DNA from: JASTVH01 sp042862465
GTDB lineage: Bacteria; Pseudomonadota; Gammaproteobacteria; Pseudomonadales; Oleiphilaceae
Assembly (NCBI GenBank): GCA_042862465.1
Contig: JASTVH010000003.1
Coordinates: 434,001-498,000, forward strand
DNA: 64,000 bases
Direction: 5' to 3'
Below, one piece after another: positions 42,225 through 52,313 of this stretch. The notes under the pieces are model-generated. The model was not told where the DNA came from. It did not search any database and saw only the letters and a list, made by a program, of their open reading frames with translations. The position numbers and the translations under genes are program-made. Each line of letters begins with the position of its first letter. Position 1 is the stretch's first letter.

Positions 42225-44276
42225 ATGAGCCAACACTACCCCAATCTCCTCAAGCCGCTGGACCTGGGCTTCACTGAGCTGAAAAACCGTGTGCTGATGG
42301 GTTCCATGCACACCGGTCTGGAAGACCGGTTCTGGAACATCCACAAGCTGGCGCGCTATTTTGCCGAGCGGGCCGAAGGGGGTGTCGGACTGATGGTGAC
42401 CGGCGGTTTCTCGCCGAACTTTGCCGGGCAGCTGTTGCCGATGGCGTCGACCATGAACAACCGCGTCACCGCGACCCTGCATCGCCACGTCACAGGCGCC
42501 GTGCACGAGGCCGGCGGCAAGATCGCCCTGCAGCTGCTGCATGCCGGCCGTTACGCTTACCATCCCTACAGCGTGTCCGCCTCGGCCATCAAGGCGCCGA
42601 TCACCCCGTTCAAGCCGCGGGCACTCTCCACCAAGGGCGTGGAAAAGCAGATCAATGACTTCGTCGATGCCGCCAAGCTGGCCAAATATGCCGGCTACGA
42701 CGGTATCGAGGTGATGGGCTCGGAAGGCTATTTCATCAACCAGTTCCTTTGTGCCCGCACCAACAAGCGCAAGGACAAGTGGGGCGGACCGTTCGAGAAC
42801 CGCATGCAGCTGCCGGTGGAAATCGTTCGCCGCATCCGCGAGGCGGTGGGCCCGGATTTCATGATCGTCTACCGCCTGTCCATGCTGGATCTGGTGGAAG
42901 ACGGCCAGACCTGGGAACAGGTGGTGATGCTGGGCAAGGCCATCGAGCAGGCCGGCGCCACCATCATCAATACCGGTATCGGCTGGCACGAGGCGCGGGT
43001 GCCGACCATCGTGACCTCCGTCCCGCGCGGGGCCTTCGCCGGGGTGACCCGCAAGTTCCGCGACGAGGTGAACATTCCCGTGGTCACCACCAACCGGATC
43101 AACGACCCGGATACCGCCGAGGAAATCCTCAAGCGCGGCGATGCGGACATGGTTTCCATGGCCCGCCCATTCCTGGCGGACCCGGAATTCGTGCGCAAGG
43201 CCGAACAGGGCCGGGCGGATGAGATCAATACCTGCATCGCCTGTAACCAGGCCTGCCTCGACCATGTGTTCCAGGCCAAGAAAGCCTCCTGTCTGGTCAA
43301 CCCGCGGGCCGGCCGGGAGACCGAGCTCAATCCCACGATCGCTCCCATCGCCCGCAAGGTGGCGGTGATCGGCGCCGGACCGGCCGGTCTGGCCGCAGCT
43401 GCCACGGCTGCCCGCCGCGGCCACCAGGTCACCCTGTTCGAGAAGGACGACAAGATCGGCGGCCAGTTCAACTACGCCAAGCGCATTCCGGGCAAGGAGG
43501 AGTTCTTCCAGACCCTGCGCTATTTCCAGCGTCAGATCGAACTGCTGGATATCGAACTCAAACTCAATACCGAGGCGGACGTGGAGACCCTGAAAAAGGG
43601 TGGTTTCGATGATGTGATCGTCGCCACCGGTGTGATTCCGCGTACCCCGCAGATCGAGGGTATCGACCATCCGAAAGTCCTGGGCTACCTGGATGTGCTG
43701 CGTCACAACAAGCCGGTGGGCAAGAAGGTGGCGGTGATCGGCGCCGGTGGCATCGGCTTCGACGTCAGCGAATTCCTCACCCACGAACGTCACGGCCCGG
43801 AGGACCAGCAGATCCCGGTGGAGGAGTGGTACGAGGAGTGGGGTGTCGATCCGACCTATGAAAGTGAAGGCGGCCTGACCCAGCCCCATCCTGGCAAGTC
43901 ACCGCGTCAGGTGTATTTGCTGCAGCGCAAGACCAGCAAGCCGGGCAAGGGTCTGGGCAAGACCACCGGCTGGGTCCATCGCGCTGAACTGAAGAAGCGC
44001 AAGGTGGAGATGATCCCGGGCGTCACCTACCGCAAGATCGACGATCAGGGCCTGCATATCACGGTCACCAAGAAAGAAGGCGAGCCGGGTGAGGAGCGCA
44101 TTCTGGACGTGGATAACGTGGTCCTGTGTGCGGGCCAGTTGCCCCATCGCTCGCTTTATGAGCAGTTGGAGGAGAGCGGTCTGAATCTGCATCTGATTGG
44201 TGGTGCTGACGTGGCGGCGGAGTTGGATGCGAAGCGGGCCATCAGGCAGGGGACGGAGGTGGCCGCGGCGATCTAA
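42225..44276 (+). CDS. fadH: 2,4-dienoyl-CoA reductase (NADPH), FadH-type flavoprotein
   Basis: Reduces 2,4-dienoyl-CoA so that polyunsaturated fatty acids with even-position double bonds can enter beta-oxidation. At 683 residues it matches E. coli FadH (672). An N-terminal old-yellow-enzyme TIM barrel begins with KNRVLMGSMHTGLED and binds FMN. A 4Fe-4S motif follows (CIACNQACLDH, then CLVNP). The C-terminal half has the FAD site VAVIGAGPAGLAAA and the NADPH site VAVIGAGGIGFDV. AGGA precedes ATG 42225. Divergent from a crotonase gene. Confidence 0.95.
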   Translation: MSQHYPNLLKPLDLGFTELKNRVLMGSMHTGLEDRFWNIHKLARYFAERAEGGVGLMVTGGFSPNFAGQLLPMASTMNNRVTATLHRHVTGAVHEAGGKIALQLLHAGRYAYHPYSVSASAIKAPITPFKPRALSTKGVEKQINDFVDAAKLAKYAGYDGIEVMGSEGYFINQFLCARTNKRKDKWGGPFENRMQLPVEIVRRIREAVGPDFMIVYRLSMLDLVEDGQTWEQVVMLGKAIEQAGATIINTGIGWHEARVPTIVTSVPRGAFAGVTRKFRDEVNIPVVTTNRINDPDTAEEILKRGDADMVSMARPFLADPEFVRKAEQGRADEINTCIACNQACLDHVFQAKKASCLVNPRAGRETELNPTIAPIARKVAVIGAGPAGLAAAATAARRGHQVTLFEKDDKIGGQFNYAKRIPGKEEFFQTLRYFQRQIELLDIELKLNTEADVETLKKGGFDDVIVATGVIPRTPQIEGIDHPKVLGYLDVLRHNKPVGKKVAVIGAGGIGFDVSEFLTHERHGPEDQQIPVEEWYEEWGVDPTYESEGGLTQPHPGKSPRQVYLLQRKTSKPGKGLGKTTGWVHRAELKKRKVEMIPGVTYRKIDDQGLHITVTKKEGEPGEERILDVDNVVLCAGQLPHRSLYEQLEESGLNLHLIGGADVAAELDAKRAIRQGTEVAAAI

Positions 44277-44295
44277 CCTTTCGCCTTACCTTTAT

Positions 44296-44432
44296 ATCCC
44301 CTCTCCCCTTGTGGGAGAGGGCCAGGGAGAGGGGTAGGCGCCATCAGGCGCCCGGAGTTGCTCTGATTATTTGGCCGAGGCGTTGCCTCGGTCCCCCTCA
44401 CCCCAACCCCTCTCCCACGAGGGGAGAGGGGC
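44296..44432. repeat. Intergenic mosaic of inverted CCCCTCTCCC elements
   Basis: Copy 1 (44298-44334) and copy 2 (about 44391-44431) are inverted versions of a CCCCTCTCCC..GGGAGAGGG element. Between them are two perfect hairpins: GGCGCC-ATCA-GGCGCC (44337-44352) and CCGAGGC-GTT-GCCTCGG (44374-44390). The block fills the space between convergent fadH and araC-type genes and resembles REP/BIME-type elements seen in many Proteobacteria; it may also end transcription both ways. Confidence 0.75.
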
Positions 44433-44466
44433 TCCAAGGCGCATCTCTAATGCTTGGAGATTCACC

Positions 44467-45447
44467 CTAAACCCGCGTCCGAAACCGCTGCCGGTACTCC
44501 CCCGGCGTCAACCCCGTCACCCGCTTGAACAACCGGCTGAACGAACTCACATCCTCGTATCCCACCGCCACCGTCACGTTATCCAGCGTCATTCCCGGAT
44601 TCTCCAGCAACCGCTTGGCGGCATCGATTCGCACCTGGCGCAGGTAGTTCAGGGGCGTTTCACCCACCGCATGGCTGAAACGGCGCTTGAAGGTGCGCGG
44701 GCTGAGATGGAAGGTTTCGGCCAGTTGGTCGAGATTGATGCGATCCCCGAAGTGGGCGGCCATGTGGGCTTCCACGGCGTGAATCACCGGGTCCTGGTGC
44801 AGGCTGCGTCGCGGCAGACCGTGGAAGGCAGCCTGGCTGGTGCGGCCGGTTTCGATCACGAAGGCCTTGCCCAGTTCGCGGGCGGTGTCGCTGCCGCAAT
44901 AGCGTTCCACCAGATAGACCCCGAGATCCAGCCAGGCCATGCCACCGCCGGCGCAGAATACCGGCGGGTCGGCGGCGATCAGGCGCTCTGCCTTTAGATC
45001 GACGTTCGGGAAGCGGCTGCGGAAGGCGTCGGCAAAGCCCCAATGGGTGGTCGCCGTACGGCCATCGAGTAATCCGGCCTCGGCCAGCAGGAAGGCCCCG
45101 GTGCAATTACTGGCGATGTCGGCGCCGTGTTCGGCATAGCGATGCAGCACCGGCAGCAGGTCACGGTTATCCGCCAGCACCTGGTCGATGGGCCCGCCGA
45201 TGGTGGGCACGATGACGATGTGCGCCTCCTCCAGCGCCTCCCAGTGGCCATGACTTTGCAGCGTCACCCCGTTGATGCAGTGGCAGGGGGCGCCATCGCG
45301 GGTGAGCAGACGGACATCGAAATGCCGCTCAATCGGTTCGTTGGCAATCCGCGCCCAGGTCACACCGGCCAGCCGGAACAGGTCCATGACGCCGGTGACG
45401 GCGGTGGCCAGGGCGCCCTCGAAGCCGAGGATGGCAACCGTATGCAT
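44467..45447 (-). CDS. GlxA-type transcriptional regulator (DJ-1/PfpI domain + AraC HTH)
   Basis: A 326-residue DNA-binding regulator. Residues 1-190 form a DJ-1/PfpI-like ligand-sensing domain, with ASNCTGAFLLAEAGLLDGR carrying the nucleophile-elbow cysteine. Residues 225-320 hold two AraC helix-turn-helix motifs (INLDQLAETFHLSPRTFKRRF; VTVAVGYEDVSSFSRLFKRVTGLTPGEYR). GGAG precedes ATG 45447; an in-frame ATG nine codons upstream lacks one. It is divergent from an acyl-CoA dehydrogenase gene across 120 bp and is the likely regulator of that gene and itself. Confidence 0.93.
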   Translation of the reverse strand: MHTVAILGFEGALATAVTGVMDLFRLAGVTWARIANEPIERHFDVRLLTRDGAPCHCINGVTLQSHGHWEALEEAHIVIVPTIGGPIDQVLADNRDLLPVLHRYAEHGADIASNCTGAFLLAEAGLLDGRTATTHWGFADAFRSRFPNVDLKAERLIAADPPVFCAGGGMAWLDLGVYLVERYCGSDTARELGKAFVIETGRTSQAAFHGLPRRSLHQDPVIHAVEAHMAAHFGDRINLDQLAETFHLSPRTFKRRFSHAVGETPLNYLRQVRIDAAKRLLENPGMTLDNVTVAVGYEDVSSFSRLFKRVTGLTPGEYRQRFRTRV

Positions 45448-45489
45448 GGTAGTGCTCCAGAGGGTGAATGGCATAAACCGCCTATTTTA

Positions 45490-45503
45490 TGTCATTCATG
45501 ACA
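45490..45503. promoter_or_regulatory. Inverted repeat, candidate operator for the GlxA-type regulator
   Basis: TGTCAT-TC-ATGACA, a perfect 6-bp inverted repeat with a 2-bp centre, in the middle of the 120-bp divergent spacer (43 bp from the regulator start, 65 bp from the dehydrogenase start). Confidence 0.45.
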
Positions 45504-45567
45504 ATGTTGCAGTCCCCGGCAACTGTGCCATGGTATTGCCATTCGTCGCACAACCCTGGAGCCACGC

Positions 45568-47370
<1,803 letters not shown>

Positions 47371-47401
47371 AACGTCCGATGTTCCACATCGGATGCGCCT
47401 T

Positions 47402-47491
47402 CGTCATTCCCGCGAAGGCGGGAATCCAGAGCGGGTAACCGCGTTAGTGCCTTGCATTCCGCCCTGGATCCCCGCCTTCGCGGGGATGACG
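47402..47491. repeat. Paired-hairpin intergenic element (CGTCATTCCCGC type)
   Basis: The outer ends CGTCAT (47402-47407) and ATGACG (47486-47491) are inverted. Inside are two hairpins, ATTCCCGC-GAAG-GCGGGAAT (47406-47425) and ATCCCCGC-CTTC-GCGGGGAT (47468-47487). This is the widespread GTCATTCCCGCGAAGGCGGG-type palindromic repeat of Gram-negative genomes, here as a complete pair. Confidence 0.85.
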
Positions 47492-47579
47492 GAGGGGCGG
47501 GGATGACGGAGGGGGCGGATGACGGAGGGGGCGGATGACGGAAGGGTGCGGATGACGGAGGGCGGGGATGATCGTGAGG
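47485..47579. repeat. Tandem GATGACGGAG-GGGGCG repeats expanding from the element's end
   Basis: Units begin at 47485, 47502, 47518, 47534 and 47551, with a degenerate sixth at 47567, giving a 16-17 bp period. The first unit is the right terminus of the palindromic element, so the array looks like amplification of that end. The remaining 126 bp to the next gene (47580-47705) show no feature except its ribosome site. Confidence 0.8.
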
Positions 47580-47705
47580 GCAGGGATAAAGGAAAACTCG
47601 GTAGGAATGAAAACGCGAGGGTTCTGGCAACACAGAAAGGGGATAGTTCCAGAGGTTGCTGGGCAGTTGAACAGGCTGATCGACCCACATCGTTAAGGAA
47701 TACTC

Positions 47706-48482
47706 ATGTCACTGGTTAATATCGAACAACGCGGCCACATTCTGCTGATCGGCCTCAATCGCCCGGAAAAGATGAACGCCATGAACCGGGCCATGTACCA
47801 CGAGATCGCGGCGGCCTATTACCGTCTCAACAGCGATCCGGAGCTGCGGGTCGGTCTGCTCTATGCCGAGGGGGACAACTTTACCTCCGGTCTGCAGCTG
47901 GACGACTGGGCCGGGGTGTTTGCCCAGGGCGGGATTCAGGTGAACGAGGGCGAGCTCGATCCTTTCCACGTGGTGGGCGAGCCGCTGAACAAGCCGGTGG
48001 TGTTTGCCGCCCAGGGAATCTGTTTCACCTGCGGTGTGGAGATGATGCTCAATACCGACGTGCGCGTGGCGGCCAGCAACACCCGGTTTGCCCAGCTGGA
48101 GGTCAAACGCGGCATCTTCGCCTGCGGCGGGGCGACCATCCGCCTGCAGGAGGAGATCGGCTGGGCCAATGCCCAGCGCTATCTGCTGACCGGCGAGGAA
48201 TGGACCGCCCAGCAGGCCCGGGAGTGGGGCCTGGTGCAGGAACTGGTGGCGCCGGGTGAGCAGTTTGATGTCGCCCTCGATATCGCCCAGCGCATTGCCC
48301 GGGCAGCCCCGTTGGGTGTCCAGGGCAGCCTGCGGTCTTCACGTCTGGCAAGGCTCGAAGGGCACGACGCGGCCAAGGTCCGCTTGTTCCGTGATCTGAA
48401 GCCTGTGATGGAAAGTGAGGATGTACAGGAGGGCATCGCCTCTTTCCTGGAGCGTCGGGAAGCGGTGTTCAAGGGGCGATAA
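47706..48482 (+). CDS. Crotonase/enoyl-CoA hydratase family protein
   Basis: A 258-residue crotonase-fold enzyme: LIGLNRPEKMNAMNRAMYHEI at the start, AEGDNFTSGLQLDDWAG and AQGICFTCGVEMMLNTDVRVAA for the oxyanion hole, then EVKRGIFACGGATIRLQEEIGW. In place of the second catalytic Glu region the sequence has GGATIRL, so true hydratase activity is uncertain and it may act as an isomerase or hydrolase. AAGGAA precedes the ATG. Same strand as the acyl-CoA dehydrogenase but separated by the repeat block. Confidence 0.9.
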   Translation: MSLVNIEQRGHILLIGLNRPEKMNAMNRAMYHEIAAAYYRLNSDPELRVGLLYAEGDNFTSGLQLDDWAGVFAQGGIQVNEGELDPFHVVGEPLNKPVVFAAQGICFTCGVEMMLNTDVRVAASNTRFAQLEVKRGIFACGGATIRLQEEIGWANAQRYLLTGEEWTAQQAREWGLVQELVAPGEQFDVALDIAQRIARAAPLGVQGSLRSSRLARLEGHDAAKVRLFRDLKPVMESEDVQEGIASFLERREAVFKGR

Positions 48483-48605
48483 TTGCCGCAAATCAAGTCA
48501 TCAAAGACTACACTTGTGAGAGAGTAGCGAACCCATGCAGTCGACCTCGCCATTCGAGTCGTTCACCATGGTTGTGATTCCGTAGCAGCGAGCCACCCCA
48601 ACGAC

Positions 48606-51600
48606 ATGACCGCAATCGAGCGCCGCGAGTATGCCCGCCACGAACTGCGCCACGATGCCCTGATCGTGGCGCGGGATTTCTATCCGGCCGCTTGTGAAGT
48701 CGCCAACCTCTGCGATGGGGGCATGTGGCTTGATCACATCACCTCGAAAAAGCTGCTCGGTTATCTCGCTGATCACCCTGGCGCGCGGGTGGAAGTGCAC
48801 CTGTTCGTGGATCGGCCCGGCCGGGAAATCCACAGCCGCGTGCTGGCGGATGTTCGCCGTATCGGGGCGCAGGGGATCGGTGTGGAATTTGTGGAGCCCA
48901 TGCCCGATCTGACCGCCCTGATGCTGGACGTCGAGGCGCAGTCCCGCCATCGCCGAGTGCTGATGGCGGACGACGCCCGCCAAAAGCTCCGGCAGATTCT
49001 TCGGGACGAGACGGTCCGCTTCCTGCATCCGTTGCTGGATGCCTTCGTCGAGGAAGCCCTGGAAACCATTCAGCGTCGTTTGGAAAAAGCGGGCCACCTG
49101 CAGGAAATCAACCGGCTCAAGGACACGCGACTGCTGCTGGTGGAGGGACGCGAGAGCTTTCAGGGTGCGTTTTTTGGCTGTTGGCAGACGCTGCGCGATC
49201 TGGCCCAGGGCAACACGGCCGGACGCCGGCCGGAAGATCTGCGCATCGTGGACAAGGCCCAGTTTGAGGACTGGCTGGAATTGCAGATGGTGGCCACCAC
49301 GCTCGCCAACCATCACCGGGATCTACTGTTCCGGCTGAACCAGCTGATGGCGCAGCTCAGTCACCATGATCTGGACGACCGCAATAACCCACTGGCGCCC
49401 ATTCCCCTCTGTCAGTGCCTGCAGTATGCCACTCATCGGATGGGCTTTGAGGCCGGCATCACGCCTTTGCTCTACCAGGCCTACGAAAACGCTCTGGAGA
49501 AGCTCTGGCCTCAAGCTATCGCGCAATTGATTGAACGGCTGGAAACCGCGGGACTGCGTGCACTGAGTCTGGAGAAGATGCCGCGCCACTGGTCGGCACC
49601 GGCGCAGCGTGCTCGCCGCCGACAAAGCACCACCGACGATACCGTCCCGGGGGATAGTGAAACTGTCGTCAGTGAGCCGCAACAGGTGCCCAAACGAGTG
49701 AGCGGCAGCCTCTTGCGATTGGTGGGGCTGCATCGTGATCCGCGCAATCTGGAAGCACCGGAGCCGTCCAATAGGGAGGCGCTGCTGAATGAGCTGCGTC
49801 CACAGCGTGAACGTATTCGTGAAGCCCTGGGATCAACGGAAAACGCCAGCCTGGTGAATGTTCTCGGGCGCCTGACCCGGGAGTCGCCGGAGCTGGCGCG
49901 CCAGGTTCAGGCCCAAACCTGGGATCTGGCTCAACTGGTGGACCAGATTTTTCAGCCACTGGACAGTCAGAAGCAGCTTCAGCCCGAGCTTCGCCACATG
50001 TTGGACCAGCTGCGCCTGCCGGTGCTGCAGTTGCTCTTGGACGATCCCGGATTCCTGGAAGACGATGCTCATCCGGCACGCCAACTGATCAACCACCTCA
50101 TGCGTCTGTGCCTGGCCGATCGTGGGTCCAGCAAGAACCTGGAACGCACGGTTGGCGATGTGGTGGAGCAGCTGATGTCCGCCGATGTTCTTGAGCCGGC
50201 GCTGTTGCAACGGCTCGGCGAACGCCTGGAAAAACTGGTGGAACGCCAGGATCAGGCCTTCCTGCGCAATGCCGAACGCATTGCCAAGAGCTTTGAAGGG
50301 CGCCAGAAGCTCCATCAGGCCCGTCGTGCCGTGCAGCGTCGCGTTCACATGCGACTGGCCGGGCGCGAGGTCCCTCTGATTCTGCTGGACCTGCTGGCGG
50401 CAGGCTGGGAACAGCTGATGGTGCTCGCCCTGCTGAAAGAGGGCGGTGACAGTGTCCGGGTGGCGGAGCTGTTCAATGTCATAGAGCAGCTGCAGGCCTG
50501 GCTCGGGCGCGAAGGTGACACCGAGGATATGGCCTTTGAACGGGAGCTGGAAAGCCCGGCGCTGCTGGAGCTGATCGAGCGTGAACTGGTGGCCACCGGT
50601 GAACCCGGGCGTTATCGCGAGGTGCTCAAGCGGCTGCGGTCCCAGTTGATGGATGAGGAACGCCCCGAGCACGTCTGGCTGGCTCACTATCCTCTGGGGG
50701 AAACCCTGGAAGAGGAACCCCGACCGCCTGAACCGGAGGACAATCGCTGGACCGCGCGAGCACACCAGCTGCATACCGGCGACTGGGTAGCCGTCTACGA
50801 TGCGCAGGGTGAAGCGCAGCGCATGCGCCTGGTGTGGGTCGGTGACGACGCCTACCGTTTTGTGTTCCTGACACCCAAGGGACTGCACGAAGTGGAGTAC
50901 GACTTCAACGATCTGGTCGACCGGCTGGCGCAGGGGGAAATCCAACGGGTCGAGCGCGACCAGGTGCCTTTCGTGGATCAGAGCCTCTACGACATCGTGC
51001 AGGACCTGTATCGCGAGATGGCTTTCCGCTCCAGTCATGATCCGCTGACCGGTTGCCTGCAACGGCATGCCTTCGAAAAGGAGTTGGACCGGCTTCTGCT
51101 CAAAGCCCAGGCCAGAGGCGAGCGGGGGGCACTGATCATCCTGGATATCGACCAGTTCAGTGTCGTCAACGCCAGCTATGGCACCGGTGCCGGTGATCAG
51201 ATGCTGCGCGAGCTCGGTGTCCTGTTGGGGCAGTGGTGCCCGCAGCTGGAGGGGGACCGGGTTATGGGTCGACTGGGCAGCAATGAGTTCGGGTTGGCAT
51301 TGATGCCACTGGGTGAGGAAGACATGCTGGATCTGGCCGAACGGCTCGGTCGACAATTCCGTGGCCATGCCTTCCGGCATCAGGGCGTGGAATTCACCAC
51401 GACGCTCAGCGTAGGCACCGTCGCCCTGGACGAAGCATCGCCCGCCGTCAGCATGTTGCTCAATGAGGCTTACCTGGCGCTCAAGGGGGCCAAGCAGGCC
51501 GGTGGCGACCGCGTGCGCCGGGCAGAGGCCGGTCAGCACCAGCATCAGCAGGAGGTACTGTCCTGGGTGGCCCGCATTGACCGGGCCCTGGCAGAGGATA

Positions 51601-52313
51601 CCCTGACCCTGCGGGCCCAGAAGATCGTACCGGTGGATGGCGATGCCGCCGGGCATTGCTGTGAGATCCTGTTGGGCGTGAATGACGACGACGGCAATCC
51701 GGTTTCGCCGCAGGCGTTCATCGAAGCGGCCGAACGCTACAAACGCTCCAACCGGGTGGACCGCTGGGTGGTGGACCGTACTCTGACTTGGATGATGGAC
51801 AACCCCAAGGCCGTTACCAAGCTGGACTGGCTCACCATCAACCTCTCGGGCACCTCATTGAGTGACGACGAGTTTCTGGGATTTCTGGAACAGCGCCTGC
51901 GAGGCTGTCCCGAATTGGCGCGCAAGATCTGTTTCGAGGTCACCGAAACCGCGGCAGTGGCCAATTTGCACTACACCGCCGATTTCATGCGGGAAATGAA
52001 GCAGCTGGGTTGTCGCTTTGCCCTGGATGACTTCGGTACCGGTCTGTCCTCTTACGCCTATCTGCAGCGTTTGCCGGTGGACCTGGTCAAGATCGACGGG
52101 GTGTTCGTCAAGGATCTGGCGAGCAACCTCACCAATTATGCCATGGTGCGCTCCATCACCGAGCTCAGCCATTTTCTGGGTATTGAGACCGTGGCCGAGT
52201 TCGTCGAGGACCTGGACACCCTGGAGGCGTTGCGGGAGATCGACGTGGACTATGCGCAGGGCTACGGCATATCGCCGCCGCGGGCATTGGCCAGTCTATT
52301 CGGCGAGTCCTGA
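48606..52313 (+). CDS. PilZ-DUF1631-GGDEF-EAL multidomain c-di-GMP protein
   Basis: A 1,235-residue cytosolic regulator. Residues 4-100 form a PilZ-like domain with RREYAR. Residues 120-800 match DUF1631, long and helical (FRLNQLMAQLSHHDLDDRNNPLAPIPLC). Residues ~815-970 form a GGDEF domain whose signature is changed to GSNEF (891-895), so diguanylate cyclase activity is unlikely. Residues ~990-1230 form an EAL domain: the signature reads CEILL (Glu1020), with INLSG, FEVTET, DDFGTG (1141-1146), VKID and AEFVE intact, so phosphodiesterase activity is plausible. The GGDEF part may sense GTP. It ends 52 bp inside the convergent acyltransferase gene. Confidence 0.92.
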   Translation: MTAIERREYARHELRHDALIVARDFYPAACEVANLCDGGMWLDHITSKKLLGYLADHPGARVEVHLFVDRPGREIHSRVLADVRRIGAQGIGVEFVEPMPDLTALMLDVEAQSRHRRVLMADDARQKLRQILRDETVRFLHPLLDAFVEEALETIQRRLEKAGHLQEINRLKDTRLLLVEGRESFQGAFFGCWQTLRDLAQGNTAGRRPEDLRIVDKAQFEDWLELQMVATTLANHHRDLLFRLNQLMAQLSHHDLDDRNNPLAPIPLCQCLQYATHRMGFEAGITPLLYQAYENALEKLWPQAIAQLIERLETAGLRALSLEKMPRHWSAPAQRARRRQSTTDDTVPGDSETVVSEPQQVPKRVSGSLLRLVGLHRDPRNLEAPEPSNREALLNELRPQRERIREALGSTENASLVNVLGRLTRESPELARQVQAQTWDLAQLVDQIFQPLDSQKQLQPELRHMLDQLRLPVLQLLLDDPGFLEDDAHPARQLINHLMRLCLADRGSSKNLERTVGDVVEQLMSADVLEPALLQRLGERLEKLVERQDQAFLRNAERIAKSFEGRQKLHQARRAVQRRVHMRLAGREVPLILLDLLAAGWEQLMVLALLKEGGDSVRVAELFNVIEQLQAWLGREGDTEDMAFERELESPALLELIERELVATGEPGRYREVLKRLRSQLMDEERPEHVWLAHYPLGETLEEEPRPPEPEDNRWTARAHQLHTGDWVAVYDAQGEAQRMRLVWVGDDAYRFVFLTPKGLHEVEYDFNDLVDRLAQGEIQRVERDQVPFVDQSLYDIVQDLYREMAFRSSHDPLTGCLQRHAFEKELDRLLLKAQARGERGALIILDIDQFSVVNASYGTGAGDQMLRELGVLLGQWCPQLEGDRVMGRLGSNEFGLALMPLGEEDMLDLAERLGRQFRGHAFRHQGVEFTTTLSVGTVALDEASPAVSMLLNEAYLALKGAKQAGGDRVRRAEAGQHQHQQEVLSWVARIDRALAEDTLTLRAQKIVPVDGDAAGHCCEILLGVNDDDGNPVSPQAFIEAAERYKRSNRVDRWVVDRTLTWMMDNPKAVTKLDWLTINLSGTSLSDDEFLGFLEQRLRGCPELARKICFEVTETAAVANLHYTADFMREMKQLGCRFALDDFGTGLSSYAYLQRLPVDLVKIDGVFVKDLASNLTNYAMVRSITELSHFLGIETVAEFVEDLDTLEALREIDVDYAQGYGISPPRALASLFGES

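Noticed and set aside
42168..43889. A 573-codon minus-strand open frame antisense to fadH
   Set aside because: FadH has complete FMN, Fe-S and FAD/NADPH motifs; the antisense frame has no domain and low-complexity composition.
49833..51656. A 607-codon minus-strand open frame inside the c-di-GMP gene
   Set aside because: The plus-strand protein has DUF1631, GGDEF and EAL features throughout; the antisense frame has none.
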